64,000 nt of DNA from Neoconidiobolus thromboides FSU 785 (lineage: Eukaryota > Entomophthoromycota > Entomophthoromycetes > Entomophthorales > Neoconidiobolaceae), in contig MU626280.1 of NCBI GenBank assembly GCA_025603075.1, positions 1 through 64,000 on the forward strand, given 5' to 3'. Positions 10,424-23,459 of this stretch are shown here, one piece after another; the stretch's first letter is position 1, and each line of letters starts with the position of its first letter. The notes beneath the pieces were generated by a model. The model searched no databases. It worked only from the letters and a program-made list of their open reading frames with translations, and was not told the DNA's origin. A program made the position numbers and the translations under genes.

Positions 10424-10441
10424 GAGCCACAAAAATAGAAC
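10424..10441 (-). promoter_or_regulatory. conserved upstream block, ML copy 2
   Basis: The plus-strand text GAGCCACAAAAATAGAAC is the counterpart of the block at 2069-2087. Confidence 0.4.
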
Positions 10442-13172
10442 TAATTTTTTTCATATTTAGTAATTTTTTGAATTTGCGTATCGGTTATAATGAATGTTTT
10501 GATTTTTAAATCATCATCATTAATGTCAAAAACTATAATATTATGAAGCGATGTATGCTTATTGATACAATTGTTAAATATTGTTTTATTTAACAACTCA
10601 TCAACTATAACCCTTATCATATATAACAAGATAACTAAACATTGATTTGTTGTCTTTACTTTGTTAAGGCTTTAATATTTAGGAACATCCTCTGCATTTG
10701 AATACAAGGAAAGTGCTTTTAACACGTGTAACTTAAATTGGCTATACAATGGACATATATTCGTTTATACATATAATCATGTCAAATGATTAATGTTAGT
10801 AATACAATGTAACCCAAACTATACTCTTGTAAGCACGTTTTCATGTAATCAAAAAATACTAGAAGAAATCAATAGCTGTTTTAATGCCTTATTAAATTTT
10901 TAGTAATAACACTACGCTTCTATAGTTATTTTCGGAAATGATCCCATCTTTTAGCATACTAAAAATCTAGCATACTTCTAATTTTAAAACTATGATTGGA
11001 TGCATTAAGTATTATTACAATATTATTTAAACTAATGTTGTTGAATAAAAACTCGAAATATTTGTTCTATAATTTATATTTCAAACATCTGATTAAAGAC
11101 ATTATTATTTTAAGTAATGATTTTTATAAGTACTTTATTTTGTTTTAATTATGTAATAAACTGTAACAAACGATCAATTTTGTATTATTTTGTTTTAATT
11201 ATGTGATAATAAAATTTAATTTTTTAAATTTTAACTATCCTTAACCATAATAGTAATATGAAACCTTTTTTATATTATATGAAAGCATAAGTTAATAAAT
11301 TATAAATGAGGCAAAATAAATAATTAGAAAATGTTTTATTACATATAAACAATGTTACATTGTCATACGCTTTAATCAACAAAGAAAGCAGAAAATCAAA
11401 TGAAAATGATCAAATTTAATAAAAATATTTAAACCAATATATACTTTTTCGAAATGTTTTTACTATGATTTGATATATTGATAATAAAATAAATTTACAA
11501 TTGTATTAGAATGACTATAGTTTAATCTCAATATTTAATAATTTTATCGAAATATGCAAATAGCTTTTCATCAAAAATTAATATCATAAATGCTCATTTT
11601 CTTTCACTTATTTAAGAAAACGCTCAAATAAAAGTTATCTTTGGTCAAAATTTATCTTATTTAAAAAATAAATATTCCTTCATAGTATTATTGCATGTGG
11701 GGGTGTTTTTGGCTTCATTACTTTTTCCATCTTTTAAGCATTATTTGAGCGGAAAACTTGTAAAATCCTTAAACACAAAAATACATCCCCATATTAAGTT
11801 GAGCCTGGAATACAACCTTTTGATATAATTACCACTTCAGCTTTGTTTATTAGTTATCCAATTATAGTGAATATGTCAAAGGATTTTTTTTGGATTAAAC
11901 TAAGTTTGAGCTTTTTAATATAAAAAAGTTTAATTAAATAAAGTCTACTTTTCCAGCTTTAGGTTAAATTCATGTTATAGCTAATTCTGAAATAAATTAA
12001 AATTTAAAAAATTTATATCATGTTTAATTTATAACTTTCATAATAAGCCAAAGCCAGAAAACGATCAAGCCTCAGGCTTGAGCTACTTTTAAAAATCTTA
12101 AAATAATCTTCATAACAAATATATTTTTAATATAATTTTACACACAAACTGATATTTGAAAAATGCTTTTCAAACCAACGTGTAACTATCGCACCTCTTT
12201 TGCAACTTAATTTTTTCTTAAATGAACAGTTGATTAAGTCAAAATTCATATATCCTATATGATTAAGGTTTAAAAAAATCAGCCATATAAATAATTTAGT
12301 TATACAAGTTACCGCTAAAAAAGTTGCAAAAGAACTTCAACAGCTATATTATTAAATTTTTAAAATAAAGGCCTCTTTTAAATATAAGATTCTTACAGTT
12401 CCTATACATTAATTTAAAATTTTATGTAAAGTGAAGATCTATTGGCTATAATCTTAAAAATATTTGGAGGTGAACTTAGATTGCAAAATATAAACTTATA
12501 TTTTTCATTAAAAATTTATAGTAAAAGTAAAAGTAAAAGTAAATGAACAGAATAGTAGTAAGATATATATATCCTTTTCATATATTAAATATTTTCGCCT
12601 ATATGACTTTTTATTTATTTGTTATTAGTTCAAAGTCTATACTTAGTATCTACAGATAAAGTTTCTTGAATCCAATTAATTAAAGTTAACACTCAATAAT
12701 TTAATAAAAAATTTTACAACTATGATTGGGCGATAAAATTAAAATCCAGAAAGTATAGGTTTCAAGAACACAAACTTACTGCTAAAAATAAGAAAGAAAT
12801 TAAGTTAGCTAAATGATAGGTGGAAGGACAAAATAATATCAAGTCAACTTTTTAAAATCAAATGGATTGGCTGAAATTGAAGGTTCGAATTGCTATTTTA
12901 AAAAACTGATTTACCAACTTAGACAAAAAAACCTCCTTTTACCTTGGATTTTTAACATTAGTTTATAATACTTGGGCCAAATTGTATTTATTTGACTTTT
13001 ATGTACCTTACAGTGTATTTCAAAATATTTAACATCTACAGCGTTTTGATCCTATCTTAACTTAGCACTCACATCCCATTTTGTACTTTATTTGTAAATT
13101 ACCTTTTTAACTTGCTATCTTTTCAACTACATATTTTGCATTCATTTTTAAACTGTATATATTTTATCCACT
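10442..13172. other. gene-poor intergenic stretch
   Basis: AT-rich, with one fold-back element (11699-11790) and a short AAAAGT repeat near 12525-12540. No coding sequence is supported. Confidence 0.5.
11699..11790 (-). mobile_element. fold-back MITE copy 4
   Basis: Reverse orientation, ends GGGGGTGT and ACATCCCC. Flanks are ATGT and ATAT, one mismatch. Confidence 0.75.
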
Positions 13173-13724
13173 ATGGAAACAAATGAACTTATTTTTATTG
13201 TGATGGGTAGTCTAGCCGGTGCTTTTATTTTAGTAGGAATTATAGCTGGTAGTATTTTAAGATGTAGGCATAGAGTATTAGATAAAAAATATCAAGCAAA
13301 GGTTGCTCCAGCCTATCATTATGATCAACATGATCCAGAATCAGGAAACATACCACTAAATAATGTAGCTTCTACAAACGACTTGCTTACAAAGCCAAAA
13401 TCTATAGCTACTTTAAATCAATCATCATCAGACTCATTTTTTAGCCATGGACAGGGTTATGACAAATCCTCAAACGAAGGGAAAGGGTTTTTGAGAAACC
13501 TAGACTCAGTTAATAGTCCTTCTGAAAAACCAAGAGTGGATGACTTCCCACCTTCTTATGATAGTAAAAGCAGCGAGTTAGATCCTTATGGTAAAGGTGT
13601 AGTGGTATTGGATGGGCTCCTAGAGAGTAAAAAATGGAAGCTGAAAGATTTCAAAATTGATAGTTCTATTTGTTCGCCACCTCCATCTGCCAATACACAT
13701 CGTAGCTCATATCAAGTTTGGTGA
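13173..13724 (+). CDS. single-pass membrane protein of unknown function
   Basis: A 183-residue open frame without visible introns. Residues 7-29 (IFIVMGSLAGAFILVGIIAG) form one membrane span, followed by a basic stop-transfer sequence (RCRHRVLDKK). The remainder is a hydrophilic Ser/Pro-rich tail, including DDFPPSYDSKS and CSPPPSANTHRSS. The short N-terminus and positive residues after the span suggest a cytosolic C-terminus. The PPSY motif could be a WW-domain ligand; that is inference. It could also be the last exon of a larger membrane protein, but I see no upstream exon. Confidence 0.55.
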   Translation: METNELIFIVMGSLAGAFILVGIIAGSILRCRHRVLDKKYQAKVAPAYHYDQHDPESGNIPLNNVASTNDLLTKPKSIATLNQSSSDSFFSHGQGYDKSSNEGKGFLRNLDSVNSPSEKPRVDDFPPSYDSKSSELDPYGKGVVVLDGLLESKKWKLKDFKIDSSICSPPPSANTHRSSYQVW

Positions 13725-14884
13725 TCTATTAGCCGTCTACTCAGGTCCTTGATAAGTCAGCTACTATATACTATTTTTGGTTAAACATGTTGATATAGAC
13801 TATCGTTGTATACGTTCTATAGTGAACCATCTTTGATATAGCTTTTTGTTGTTTTTTGTAATATAAGCTGAATTAAATTTTTAAAGCTAAATTATTTTAT
13901 TTTGATGGTTAATTTATTAAATTTTTTTAACTTATTATTCAAATTTGTACTCAAATTTTCTAAATATCATAAAATACCATCATTTGAAATACTAAACATG
14001 CTAAAAGTTTTACTTTTATAATAGTGTAATTAAGCTTTCATATGGTGCTCTAATATTTTTACTATCTAACCTTAACTAAAATATACTAATATAGTTAACG
14101 TTGAGTACACGTATATAGTCAGCTATAGTTTATTTTTAGTGTGAAGTACATATAGAAATAAAATCTTTTAGATACAACAAAAAGGTTTAAACTTGTGCTA
14201 TAAGTACATTTCTGTGTATGATCCAAATAATTAGTATAGGAACTACCTGAGTTAGTACTTACAATTAAGCTTGACTTTTAAATATTAGTGAGTAGCATTA
14301 CCTCTTTTGCCAAATGAAGAATTACATTACTTGTATTTGTGCAGCATGAATTACAATATTGTACTCTCATACTTTATCTAGTGATTGAAATTGTAATTCT
14401 ATATCTGTATACTTAAATTCACAAGATATTTGCTCTTGATATTTTTGATGACTTTCAAATAGCCCATTATTAACAAATAGTAAGGGGTTCAAGTTTTATT
14501 ATGAGAAGTTCATACTTTATTCATAAGCTATCTTCCATGAAGTTTTGTTTTATTTATATTCAATGTGTAATAAATCCATAGGCTCAAATATTATTTCTGT
14601 TTATGACATAACTGTTAATATTAACGATGCTTGATCTTTGTTGTTTTTTTGAAATTCTGATTAATTGAGGATAAATAAACTTTATGATATTAACATTAAT
14701 AGCTAGTGATAAAAAAGAGTCAAAGTAAATAGTTAGAATAATGCCATTTAATATTTTGGGCTACTATTCATTTGAAGCTAGCAGTTGTACTAACTACATG
14801 ATAAAATGATATACAAACTAAAAATATTACTTATTATTTTAAACTTATATATTTTAACAAATATCAGCACTTTAGACCATATTT
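13725..14884. other. intergenic, no gene seen
   Basis: AT-rich sequence between the membrane-protein gene and coatomer zeta. No open frame or repeat family is recognised. Confidence 0.4.
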
Positions 14885-15579
14885 TTATGAGAGAAGGCTA
14901 CGTGCAATACGTTCTTTGGCGGTATTATAAGCTTGTAAAATAGTTTGCTCGTTAATCTGAAGTTCTCCCATATCATTACTACGCTTTGAAACTCTGAATG
15001 TGATTTTTTCTGTATCAACTTCTAAAATAATTCTATAAAACGATCAGTTTATGTAAATAAATTAAATCTAAACGTACCCATCATCAATTATTTCATCTAA
15101 CACTAAAGCGATGCAGTCAATATTTTCGATAATACTACGCTTCTCTAATGGTGCCCTATTTAATTTGAATAAATTTTAAATCTATTTAACCAATTTGCTT
15201 ACCTTAAAATACTAGCGACTGAGTCTGAGAAAGCTTCTAGAACAGAATTTAATAAAAGTTCGTTTTCTTCAGCGTCACCGACGACATAAACAATGATATC
15301 TGGGAAGTAACGGAACAAAACAACATTTCCATCATAAAGGATAATGTCACTTCCTAAAGAGGGTTCAACTTCTAGCTAGTTTACTTGATTAAAATAATTA
15401 CCTTTTCCCTTAGAAGTTTTTTTAAATAATGAAGTTTCAAATTTACGTTGATCTTTTAAGTTGGAGTATTTTTTTTGAGACGCACTATCTTGGTTACGAG
15501 TATAATAATTAGCTAATACTCTCTTACCCTCATTGTCTAAGATTAAAAAGGCATGGACTGAATATAATGATAATGACAT
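14885..15579 (-). CDS. RET3: coatomer subunit zeta (COPI)
   Basis: Four exons (15579-15402, 15368-15203, 15155-15078, 15032-14885) join in frame to 189 residues, near the usual size. The longin-type core begins SLYSVHAFLILDNEGKRVLA, continues through KFETSLFKKT and VVGDAEENELLLNSVLEAF, and ends ALVLDEIIDDGIILEV and an SLLS C-terminus. These match eukaryotic zeta-COP. It is part of the COPI coat that forms Golgi-to-ER vesicles. The first intron appears to be only 33 nt. The gene is divergent from the Na+/H+ exchanger, and the shared 440-bp upstream region carries a fold-back element. Confidence 0.9.
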
Positions 15580-15794
15580 CTTAGAAATAAAAATTAGTTA
15601 TTCTTGTCATTTTGTTAAATAACAATTAATGATAAGTTAAATGATCATTGGTCCACTTTTTGCTAAATATTGTTGTTAGCTCTTTGCAAAACCAAATAGT
15701 AATGATTTTCTATTCTATTTTTGTCCATTTTCATAAAGGTAAAATTTAGAAAAATTGTTGATAAATTGACAAATAAAAAAGACATTCTAAATTT

Positions 15795-15889
15795 GGGGAT
15801 GTTTTGTATTTAAGAGTTTTACTAATAATTTTTCATCCAAATAGCACTTGAAAGATAGAAAAAGTAATGAAGCCAAAAAAAACATCCTC
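15795..15889 (+). mobile_element. fold-back MITE copy 5, between two divergent genes
   Basis: 95 bp, GGGGATGT...ACATCCTC, flanked by exact ATTT repeats at 15791-15794 and 15890-15893. It lies in the shared upstream region of coatomer zeta and the exchanger. Confidence 0.85.
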
Positions 15890-16018
15890 ATTTTATCATG
15901 CTATGAAATCATCTTGATGATAGATTAAGTTTAGTTTTCGGAAAAACTTAAGTCACTCATTAAGTATAAATATCAAAATATTTGTTTGATATTTCTTTTT
16001 TATAAAAAATTATAAATT

Positions 16019-17941
16019 ATGACCGAGTTACAACAAACGCCTTTGAATGATACTACACTATTGGAAGGTATTGATACAGTAGCACAAGCTGAAGAGTTTT
16101 ATGCTTCATGGGCAATATTAATCATAATCGCGCTTTTGTGTGGTACGTTATTGGTATCGTATTTTCTACAAAGAAGAAAAATCACCTTTATTCATGAGAG
16201 TACAGTAGCTATATTTATGGGAATGTTTGTTGGAGTTATTATAAAGCTTATGAACGATCCAATCCTCAAAAGTAATTTAAGCTTTAAATACACAATTTTT
16301 TTCAATATATTACTTCCGCCGATTATTTTGAGCTCTGGATATGAATTAGACAGAAAAACATTTTTTAAGAATTTCGGTTTAATACTGACGTTTGCTTTTG
16401 TTGGAACAACAATTTCTAGCATGATAATAGGTGGTTTAATTTATTTATTTACTTCAATAGGAATAAACAGGATCAATATGTCTTTTGTGGAATGTTTGAT
16501 GCTAGGATCCATTTTGTCGTCAACAGATCCAGTCACTGTTTTAGCTATATTTTCACAACTCAAAGTAGACCCTAAACTTTATGCAATTATATTTGGAGAA
16601 TCAATGTTAAATGACTCAGTTGCTATTGTTTTATTTGAATCTTTACAGCATGTTGCCAATAAAGAATTAGAAGGAAGTTTGATATGGGAAGGCTTTGGAT
16701 ATTTCATTATTAGTTTTTTGGGATCTTTGATGATTGGTTCAATAAGCGGCTTTACAATCTCATTGATGTTAAAGCTTACGAAATTACATACAATTCCTTT
16801 AATAGAGTCATCTTTAGTGACATTATTGGCTTATGGAACGTATTTTTTTTCAAATTTCTTATCAATGTCAGGTAATTAATATTATTTTTTTACTAATCAG
16901 CAAGTTTAACATCAAATAGGAATCGTTTCTTTACTATTTTGTAGTATTATACTTAAGCATTATGGCTATAGTAATATGTCAAAAGAATCCCAAAATACAA
17001 CTACGTCACTCTTTAAGCTTTTAGCTCAATTATCTGAGAATTTTTGTTTCATTTATTTGGGAATTGCATTATTCACTTCACCAGTAGAAAATTATAGCTT
17101 TTTACTTGTTTTATGCTCTTTAGTAGGTTGATATTTTTTTAATAGTCATCTTACTAATATTTTTTAGTTTTCAGTATGCTTTGCACGCTACTGTTCCACC
17201 ATCCCACTTTCGAAAGTGATCAATAAGATCCAAAAAATGGGAGGCAATACTGAAGAAGTTATCAGTCATGAATATCAATTGATGCTCTTCTGGGCTGGAC
17301 TAAGAGGGGCTGTAGCATTTGCTTTAGCAATGGAAATGGAATCAACAAATTCTTCTGTAATGCGTAGTACAATATTGATTGTAGTCGTTGTAACTGTAAT
17401 ATTTTTTGGGGGCACAACCCCAGTTTTCATCAAACATTTAGGAATACAGACTGGTGTGGATTCTACCGCCCCCATTGTTTCTACTATTAGAAATAGCTTT
17501 GATTTGTATAGTGATGAACATGAAGAAGACGAAGACTCCTATGGCGGCTCAGATAATGCCCTTTTGAACAATAACCCAGAAATCGTTGTACATCATCCAG
17601 GTTCCAACTTGAATGCAAAATCTCCAGAATCAAATAGTAGTACTATTTTAACTGCAAGAGATTCTTTTGAGTTAGGAACGGAAAATTGGTTTAATTCAAT
17701 TGATGATCACATCCTTAAGCCTATTTTTACACACAAAAAAGCACCTCATTATAATGTACAAGATCACTTGGTTGAAAGTAGAGCTAGTTCAAGTAATGGA
17801 TTTAGAAATGGGCTCAATGAAGGAAACTCAATGAATTATGTGTCTGAATCAACTTTAGGACAGTCGAGTGATTTTAATGATCGCTCCAAGAATAGTCCAT
17901 CTTTTGATAGTCCATCACCTAAAAACGATCATTTGTCCTAA
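16019..17941 (+). CDS. NHX1: endosomal/vacuolar Na+(K+)/H+ exchanger, NHX1/NHE6-9 type
   Basis: Three exons (16019-16871, 16920-about 17122, about 17168-17941) give 609 residues. The second intron has two possible splice pairs. The transporter part has several membrane spans and the family signatures LLPPIILSSGYELDRKTFF, ILSSTDPVTVLAIF and IIFGESMLNDSVAIVLFE, which hold the ion-binding Asp residues. SGIVSLLFCSIILKHY and FWAGLRGAVAFALA follow. The wording of these motifs fits the organellar NHX1/NHE6-9 branch rather than plasma-membrane exchangers. The last 150 or so residues are a hydrophilic, acidic and Ser-rich cytosolic tail. The expected role is to exchange luminal protons for Na+ or K+ in late endosomes or vacuoles. 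Confidence 0.92.
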
Positions 17942-18258
17942 TATTTATTTGATTTTAAATTAACAATAATTTAGATTTATATCATTTATCAAGTTTATTA
18001 AAAAACAGCTCTATATCTTTTAAGCTTGACTATTATCCACCCAAAAATACAGTTAAAATAAAATAGTTTACTGTCTATTATTTAAATTTAGTTTGCAATA
18101 AATCACGTTATACTATTTGAATAAAATTAAAAGAGATTTAACAATTTAAATTTGCTATTAAGTATTAAAATATATTAAAATACATTTACTTTATAAAATT
18201 ATTATTTTGTTCATTAAACTTATACTTGTTTAATATAAGTAATATTCTAACTTTATCA
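17942..18258. other. intergenic between convergent genes
   Basis: AT-rich 3' flank between the exchanger and DNA polymerase alpha. Nothing else is seen. Confidence 0.5.
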
Positions 18259-21200
18259 CTATCCTACTAATTTAAAAAGCCTCTTTAGATCAACATAACG
18301 CTGTCCACTGAGTTTAATGTATCCCTCTATTAATGTTGTAATTTCGCTTCTCGTTTTGGTATGCTTGTCCACAAACTCTTGCGCTGAAGCTAAACGATGA
18401 TCAGATAATATCTAATTAAAGTAAAAAAAATTTACCGTGGTCGATTCCACTTGCAGTCAATGCCTTAATATTACCTTTATAGTCGAAAAGATGTAAATAG
18501 TAGCTTAAGACATTATATAGTTTTTGAGGTGTTATTTCGAGGTACAAAGTTCCTTCACATCCTGCTTTACTACATTTCTTACCCTTTCCAGAGGTGGGAT
18601 GGGCTTGTAAAGAGATACAACGTGTTTTTTGCCCACAAATAAATTCATTGCACTTCAACCATCCTTGATTAAACTTATGGATATGTTTCCTTATAGAATT
18701 TTCAATTGAGTTTTGCAAATAAAACGTATGGGTTATCTCGTTACAACCAGGGCATGTATTTCCAAGAGTTGGTATCTAATTAAAATAAATATATCATCGC
18801 TACTAATTAAATTTTAATGATTACTTGATTAACTGAGACAGCAAATTTGTTAAACTTAAATGATTTTTCGCATTTTTTACAGTTAAGCTCTAAAGGTTCA
18901 ATACCAGAAAATCTTTCAGTTTCCGATACCAGAGAATCTAATAAACTTTCAGAACCAAGTTCATCTGAAATAGCTGAGGAATATTTTCTAGAATCAAGGC
19001 CTATAAAAATCAGCAAAATCCAAAAAAAGTGACTTTATCATTACCTAAACAATCAGCCAAATTACCACTTGAAGTGCCCTCAATACAATCACAAAGTCTG
19101 GAAATGGGTGGTAATATTTGACGAGTAAAATACCATTCAAAATCTACTTCAAGGGTTCCATTAGACTTTGTAAACTCATCAAAAGAGTATGCTCTCATAG
19201 CATAAGATTTCTTATTTACTTCTTCATCCTCTGATTTACATATTATATAGTTAACAGTTTCGCCCTTAACAAATGGGGCTCCACGTGCTTTTTGAAGCCT
19301 TAAAGCAACTTGAACTTGTGGTTGGGATTGAGCATCTTGGTATTTATCAAGTGGTTTGCTAATACTCTAAAAACGAAATTAATACTGGGAACACATCCAA
19401 TATAGCTAAATACCTTAAATATCATAAACTTATAAGCTGGGATATCGCGATTTCGAATAGCACTGCTCATTTTTCTTAAATACTCATGTACTTCTGTAAC
19501 AATAGCATCCCTTTCATTACCACTTAGGATTTGATCCAAAATATGTCTAAATAGATAAGATAACTGATTATTATGAACTATTAGTAATTACTGTGACATT
19601 TCTTGTGAAAGCTCACAAAATTCTCTACGAACTAAGTCTAGACCTTTAACTTCAATATGTGTTTTATAATTTTCTTTTTGTCCTTTAATTGTATCAAATT
19701 TTAATTCCTGAATTACTAAAGCAGCATATTTCTTTTTTTGTAAAAGCAAAAGACTTTTGAATACACCATCAATATCAATTTCAAGGTTTTTATACTTTTG
19801 GTTCACCTTCTTTTTAAATTGATGAGCGATTTGCTTAGCTGTCGGCAATTCAAGGGTATGAGTATTAATCATAATAGAATCAGTATCACCATAAATAACC
19901 TTTAAAGTGTTTAGATTATTAATATCTTATGCCGAAAAAATTACTTCTAAACCGTCATTATCAGCAAGTTCTACAGTACTTTGTAATACCTCACGACCTT
20001 TACTAGTGATAAGCATGGCAAGTTGTTTAGCATAAAACCGGGACAGTGGATAACCTAAACATCCATACATACTGTTTGCTGTTAACTTAAGAGCTTTTTG
20101 TCTGATATCAAGCTATTAAAGATTAGATTTGTTTTAATATCAAATTATAAAATTACTTCAGCTAATTTCGAAGGGCTAAGATTTTTATCTTTTAGTAATT
20201 TCTTTACTTGGACACGACGTTCAATAAGTGTGCTTAACAATTTTGGAAGTAAGCCTGTTTTCATATTTTTTTCAGGTACTTCAGGTAAATCATCCTAATC
20301 AAGTTAACCATATACCTAATAATACTATATGTAAAATTACCGTAGATGGATCACGGTCGACAGTTGTAAAACAAATATTATATTCTTGAATAATAGAAGG
20401 GTATAATGAATTGAAATCTAACAATAATACTAAATTATCATATAATCCCCTTTTAGGATCTAAAACTAATCCACCAGCATATGCAGCTTTACGACGTGAA
20501 GTGTTATCGTTTTCTATATACCAATTTAGAAATTCAAATTAAAACAACCTTCAATTTACCTTGAGCTTCTTCATCCTCAGGAACGTCTTTTGTAAATGGC
20601 TTTTTGTCAGGACATATATATTTGAGTTTATGAAATTCATGAAGTAAAAGGTATTCATTTCGCTTAGCCCTAGCACCAGTTATAGTATGATTCCTAATAT
20701 ATTTAATAACAGGGTACAAATTCAAAACAAACCTATTTACCATAAATTACCGGCCAAGGTAGTCAACTGTTTAGATAAAGGCAAAAGCTGAAGCTTAAAC
20801 ATAAGAGCCGCTGAGAAGTCAGCATCAAGAGCAGATGATTGAAATAGCTTATACAGTTTTCCTTCGTCAAGGAAATATTCTGCAATCTTTTCGAAATCAA
20901 TTTCTTCTTTGGTGATGTTAAGTTGATCTTTGCATAGTTGATTAAGACTATAAGATTTTGATTTCACTGCGTCCTAGAAAAAATTAATATAATAGGAGTT
21001 GTAATTGATTTAAGCATACTTTAGCTCCTAAATACGTATCACAAATAATTCTCCCATTAACAAGGTTACGATTTTGATAAGACGCAAGGTGACCCGATCC
21101 TATAAGATTTTTCAAAGGACTTGAAAAACGAATTAATTAATTGAGTGTAAATTGCTATGACTTACGCAGTCCTACGTAAACGACCGATTGATGACCAATC

Positions 21201-23459
21201 TGAGATATTTAAAGCCTCGAATCTATTCAATAAGACCTCTAAACTGAAACCCAAAAAATTATGCCCGACATAAACGTCTGGGTCATAAGCACGTATACGA
21301 GAGACAATGTAATTTAGTAGCGCTCTTTCGGAAGTGGTAACTTGTATCTCAAAGCCTTTGGATGCCAGGGTACTTTGTAAGTTTGTTGGAATATATGCAT
21401 TAGGTATTTGATTTATAGCACCAATGCGTATAATGTTTTTTCTATCACTTTCAAAGTTTTCTTCAATGTTTGCTATTCATGAAATTAGTATGAACAAACA
21501 AAATCGGTTATATAAACTTACTGCTTTGAAAAACAGATAAATTGATCATTGCAATCTCATTGACATTTGACTTCTTATTTAATATGGTTTTTATAGAAAA
21601 ACTCATGATATTTATTGGTGGAGTTTTGAAATTAAACTTTTCGATTTCATCATCAGATAGTGGAGATACGAATTTAGGAGAATGAACATTATATTCAGCT
21701 TTACAATGACTCAACTAAATACAAACGTTAAAGGAGCTAAATTGACATTTTTATTATTTACCTTGTTCTCCGCTGGACTACAATTTGTAATTTTTACCCA
21801 ACAAGGTCCCATTAATTTACGTTTAACTAAAAAGAGTTCTAATAAAGACGTATTTTTCCCGAATACATGAGAAAAAGTTTCACCTTTAACTATATTAGCA
21901 AAAGGGCATTCTTTATCTAAAGAAAAATTAGATGAAAAAAATTTATTAAAATATAGCTACTTTTATATTGATATTTTAACTTAAAATATTCTGCCTGTTT
22001 CGGAATGTTTTCTGGAGTATCAAATGCATATGAGCGGGTCACTATTTTTGAAGTAAACTGCATTTTATCATACGCTTTTGACCAGAAAGGGCCTATTTCA
22101 TTAATGAACTCGATCAATTTTTTACCTTTTTCTTGTTTATCCATAACTACAATATGTTAATATACGATATAATGAGTGAAAAGTTTGTCACCTTCTTCAG
22201 CATTATAACTTGTTAAAAAGTAAAGATTTCTTTGAATATTACTAATTACTATACAAATTGAAATATACTTTTGCTGTTCTTGGCTATAAGTCTATAAAAC
22301 AAAATGTTAGTAATGTTTTAAAATAAAAGATAGATTTACTTTTCCAATTAGATAAACTTCTCCTTTGTTTTCATTTGCATGCGCATCTATCCAATATACG
22401 TAGATTTCATCAGAGTCATTGCCTTCTACCTTGGGAGCCTCTTCTTTTATTTCACCATTATTGGTGTTATTATCGAAAAATGTATTATTCTCAAATGTGA
22501 GCCAAGCGTCATTTGATTCATCTTTAGTAGTGTTGATCCCATTTTTTATTGGGTCATCATTTAACTCGATACTATCTTGAGGTAGATCAAAACGGACCAT
22601 GTGCTCTTTTTTGACTTTTGGAGATTCTGCCTCGTAATGACTTATATCAAAATCATAAACATCTTCTCTCTAATTTATTTGTTAACATTCTTATTCTATA
22701 ATGAATTTGGTACCTTAATTTCAGATGATATATTTAATTTCTCTTGTAAAGCTAAAGGAAGGTCTTCATCTCCTTCGATTTTATGAGTTTTGAATCCTGG
22801 TTTAGGAATAACTCTAGTGTTGATATTTCTATTAATTGATAATGGAACATTTCTTGGGTCTGGGTTTTTAGGTCTCGATTTAAATGCTGAATCAGCTTGT
22901 ACCAAAATACTTTTCATGAAATCATCATCATCTTCAGCAGCTTTCTATTGAATATTAGTATAAAGCATTCCTAACAAAATTATATACCTTTTTTGGTTTT
23001 CTAATAGATGCTTCATACAAATAGCTTTGAATAGACTTTGTGTTGTTTTTTGATTCTTCAATTTGTTTTGTTTTTTGCTTTTTTTTATCTATTAAAAGTA
23101 TAAGTTTGAGTCAACTTTAAAATTAATTATTTGTACCATTTGAGTTACCAGGTTCCTCATCGGAGTCCATATTGTATACCTCCTCCTTTTGGCCATAATC
23201 CATATAACCCGATCCATCGTCATCTTCAATGAATCTATTTTCATATTGACGACGTAATAAAAAATCTTTTTCTTCAACTTCTACATACATATCATCTTCT
23301 TTGTCCTAAAACACAAATAAATTATATTGGTGTACAAAATAAATTACTGATTACTTCAATAAGATCTAATGCTCTTTCGCCATCTCTAACTCTTTTAAGC
23401 TTCTCAAGAGCTTTGTTAGCAGCACTTTTGGTGTTGTTTCTTCCAGATCTACGACTCAT
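18259..23459 (-). CDS. POL1: DNA polymerase alpha catalytic subunit (many exons)
   Basis: A family B polymerase spread over many short exons. The N-terminus ([20 protein letters not shown]) and acidic segments ([25 protein letters not shown]) match the p180 N-terminal region. Catalytic motif A ([17 protein letters not shown], near 20400), motif B ([11 protein letters not shown], near 20070) and motif C (YGDTDS, near 19880) are all intact. The C-terminus holds the two Cys-rich metal sites: NCKKCEKSF and CPGCNE, then [12 protein letters not shown] and CSKAGC. It ends [15 protein letters not shown]. The enzyme extends RNA primers made by its primase partner at origins and on the lagging strand. 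The last intron seems to use a GC donor. The gene is divergent from polymerase epsilon subunit 2. Confidence 0.93.
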
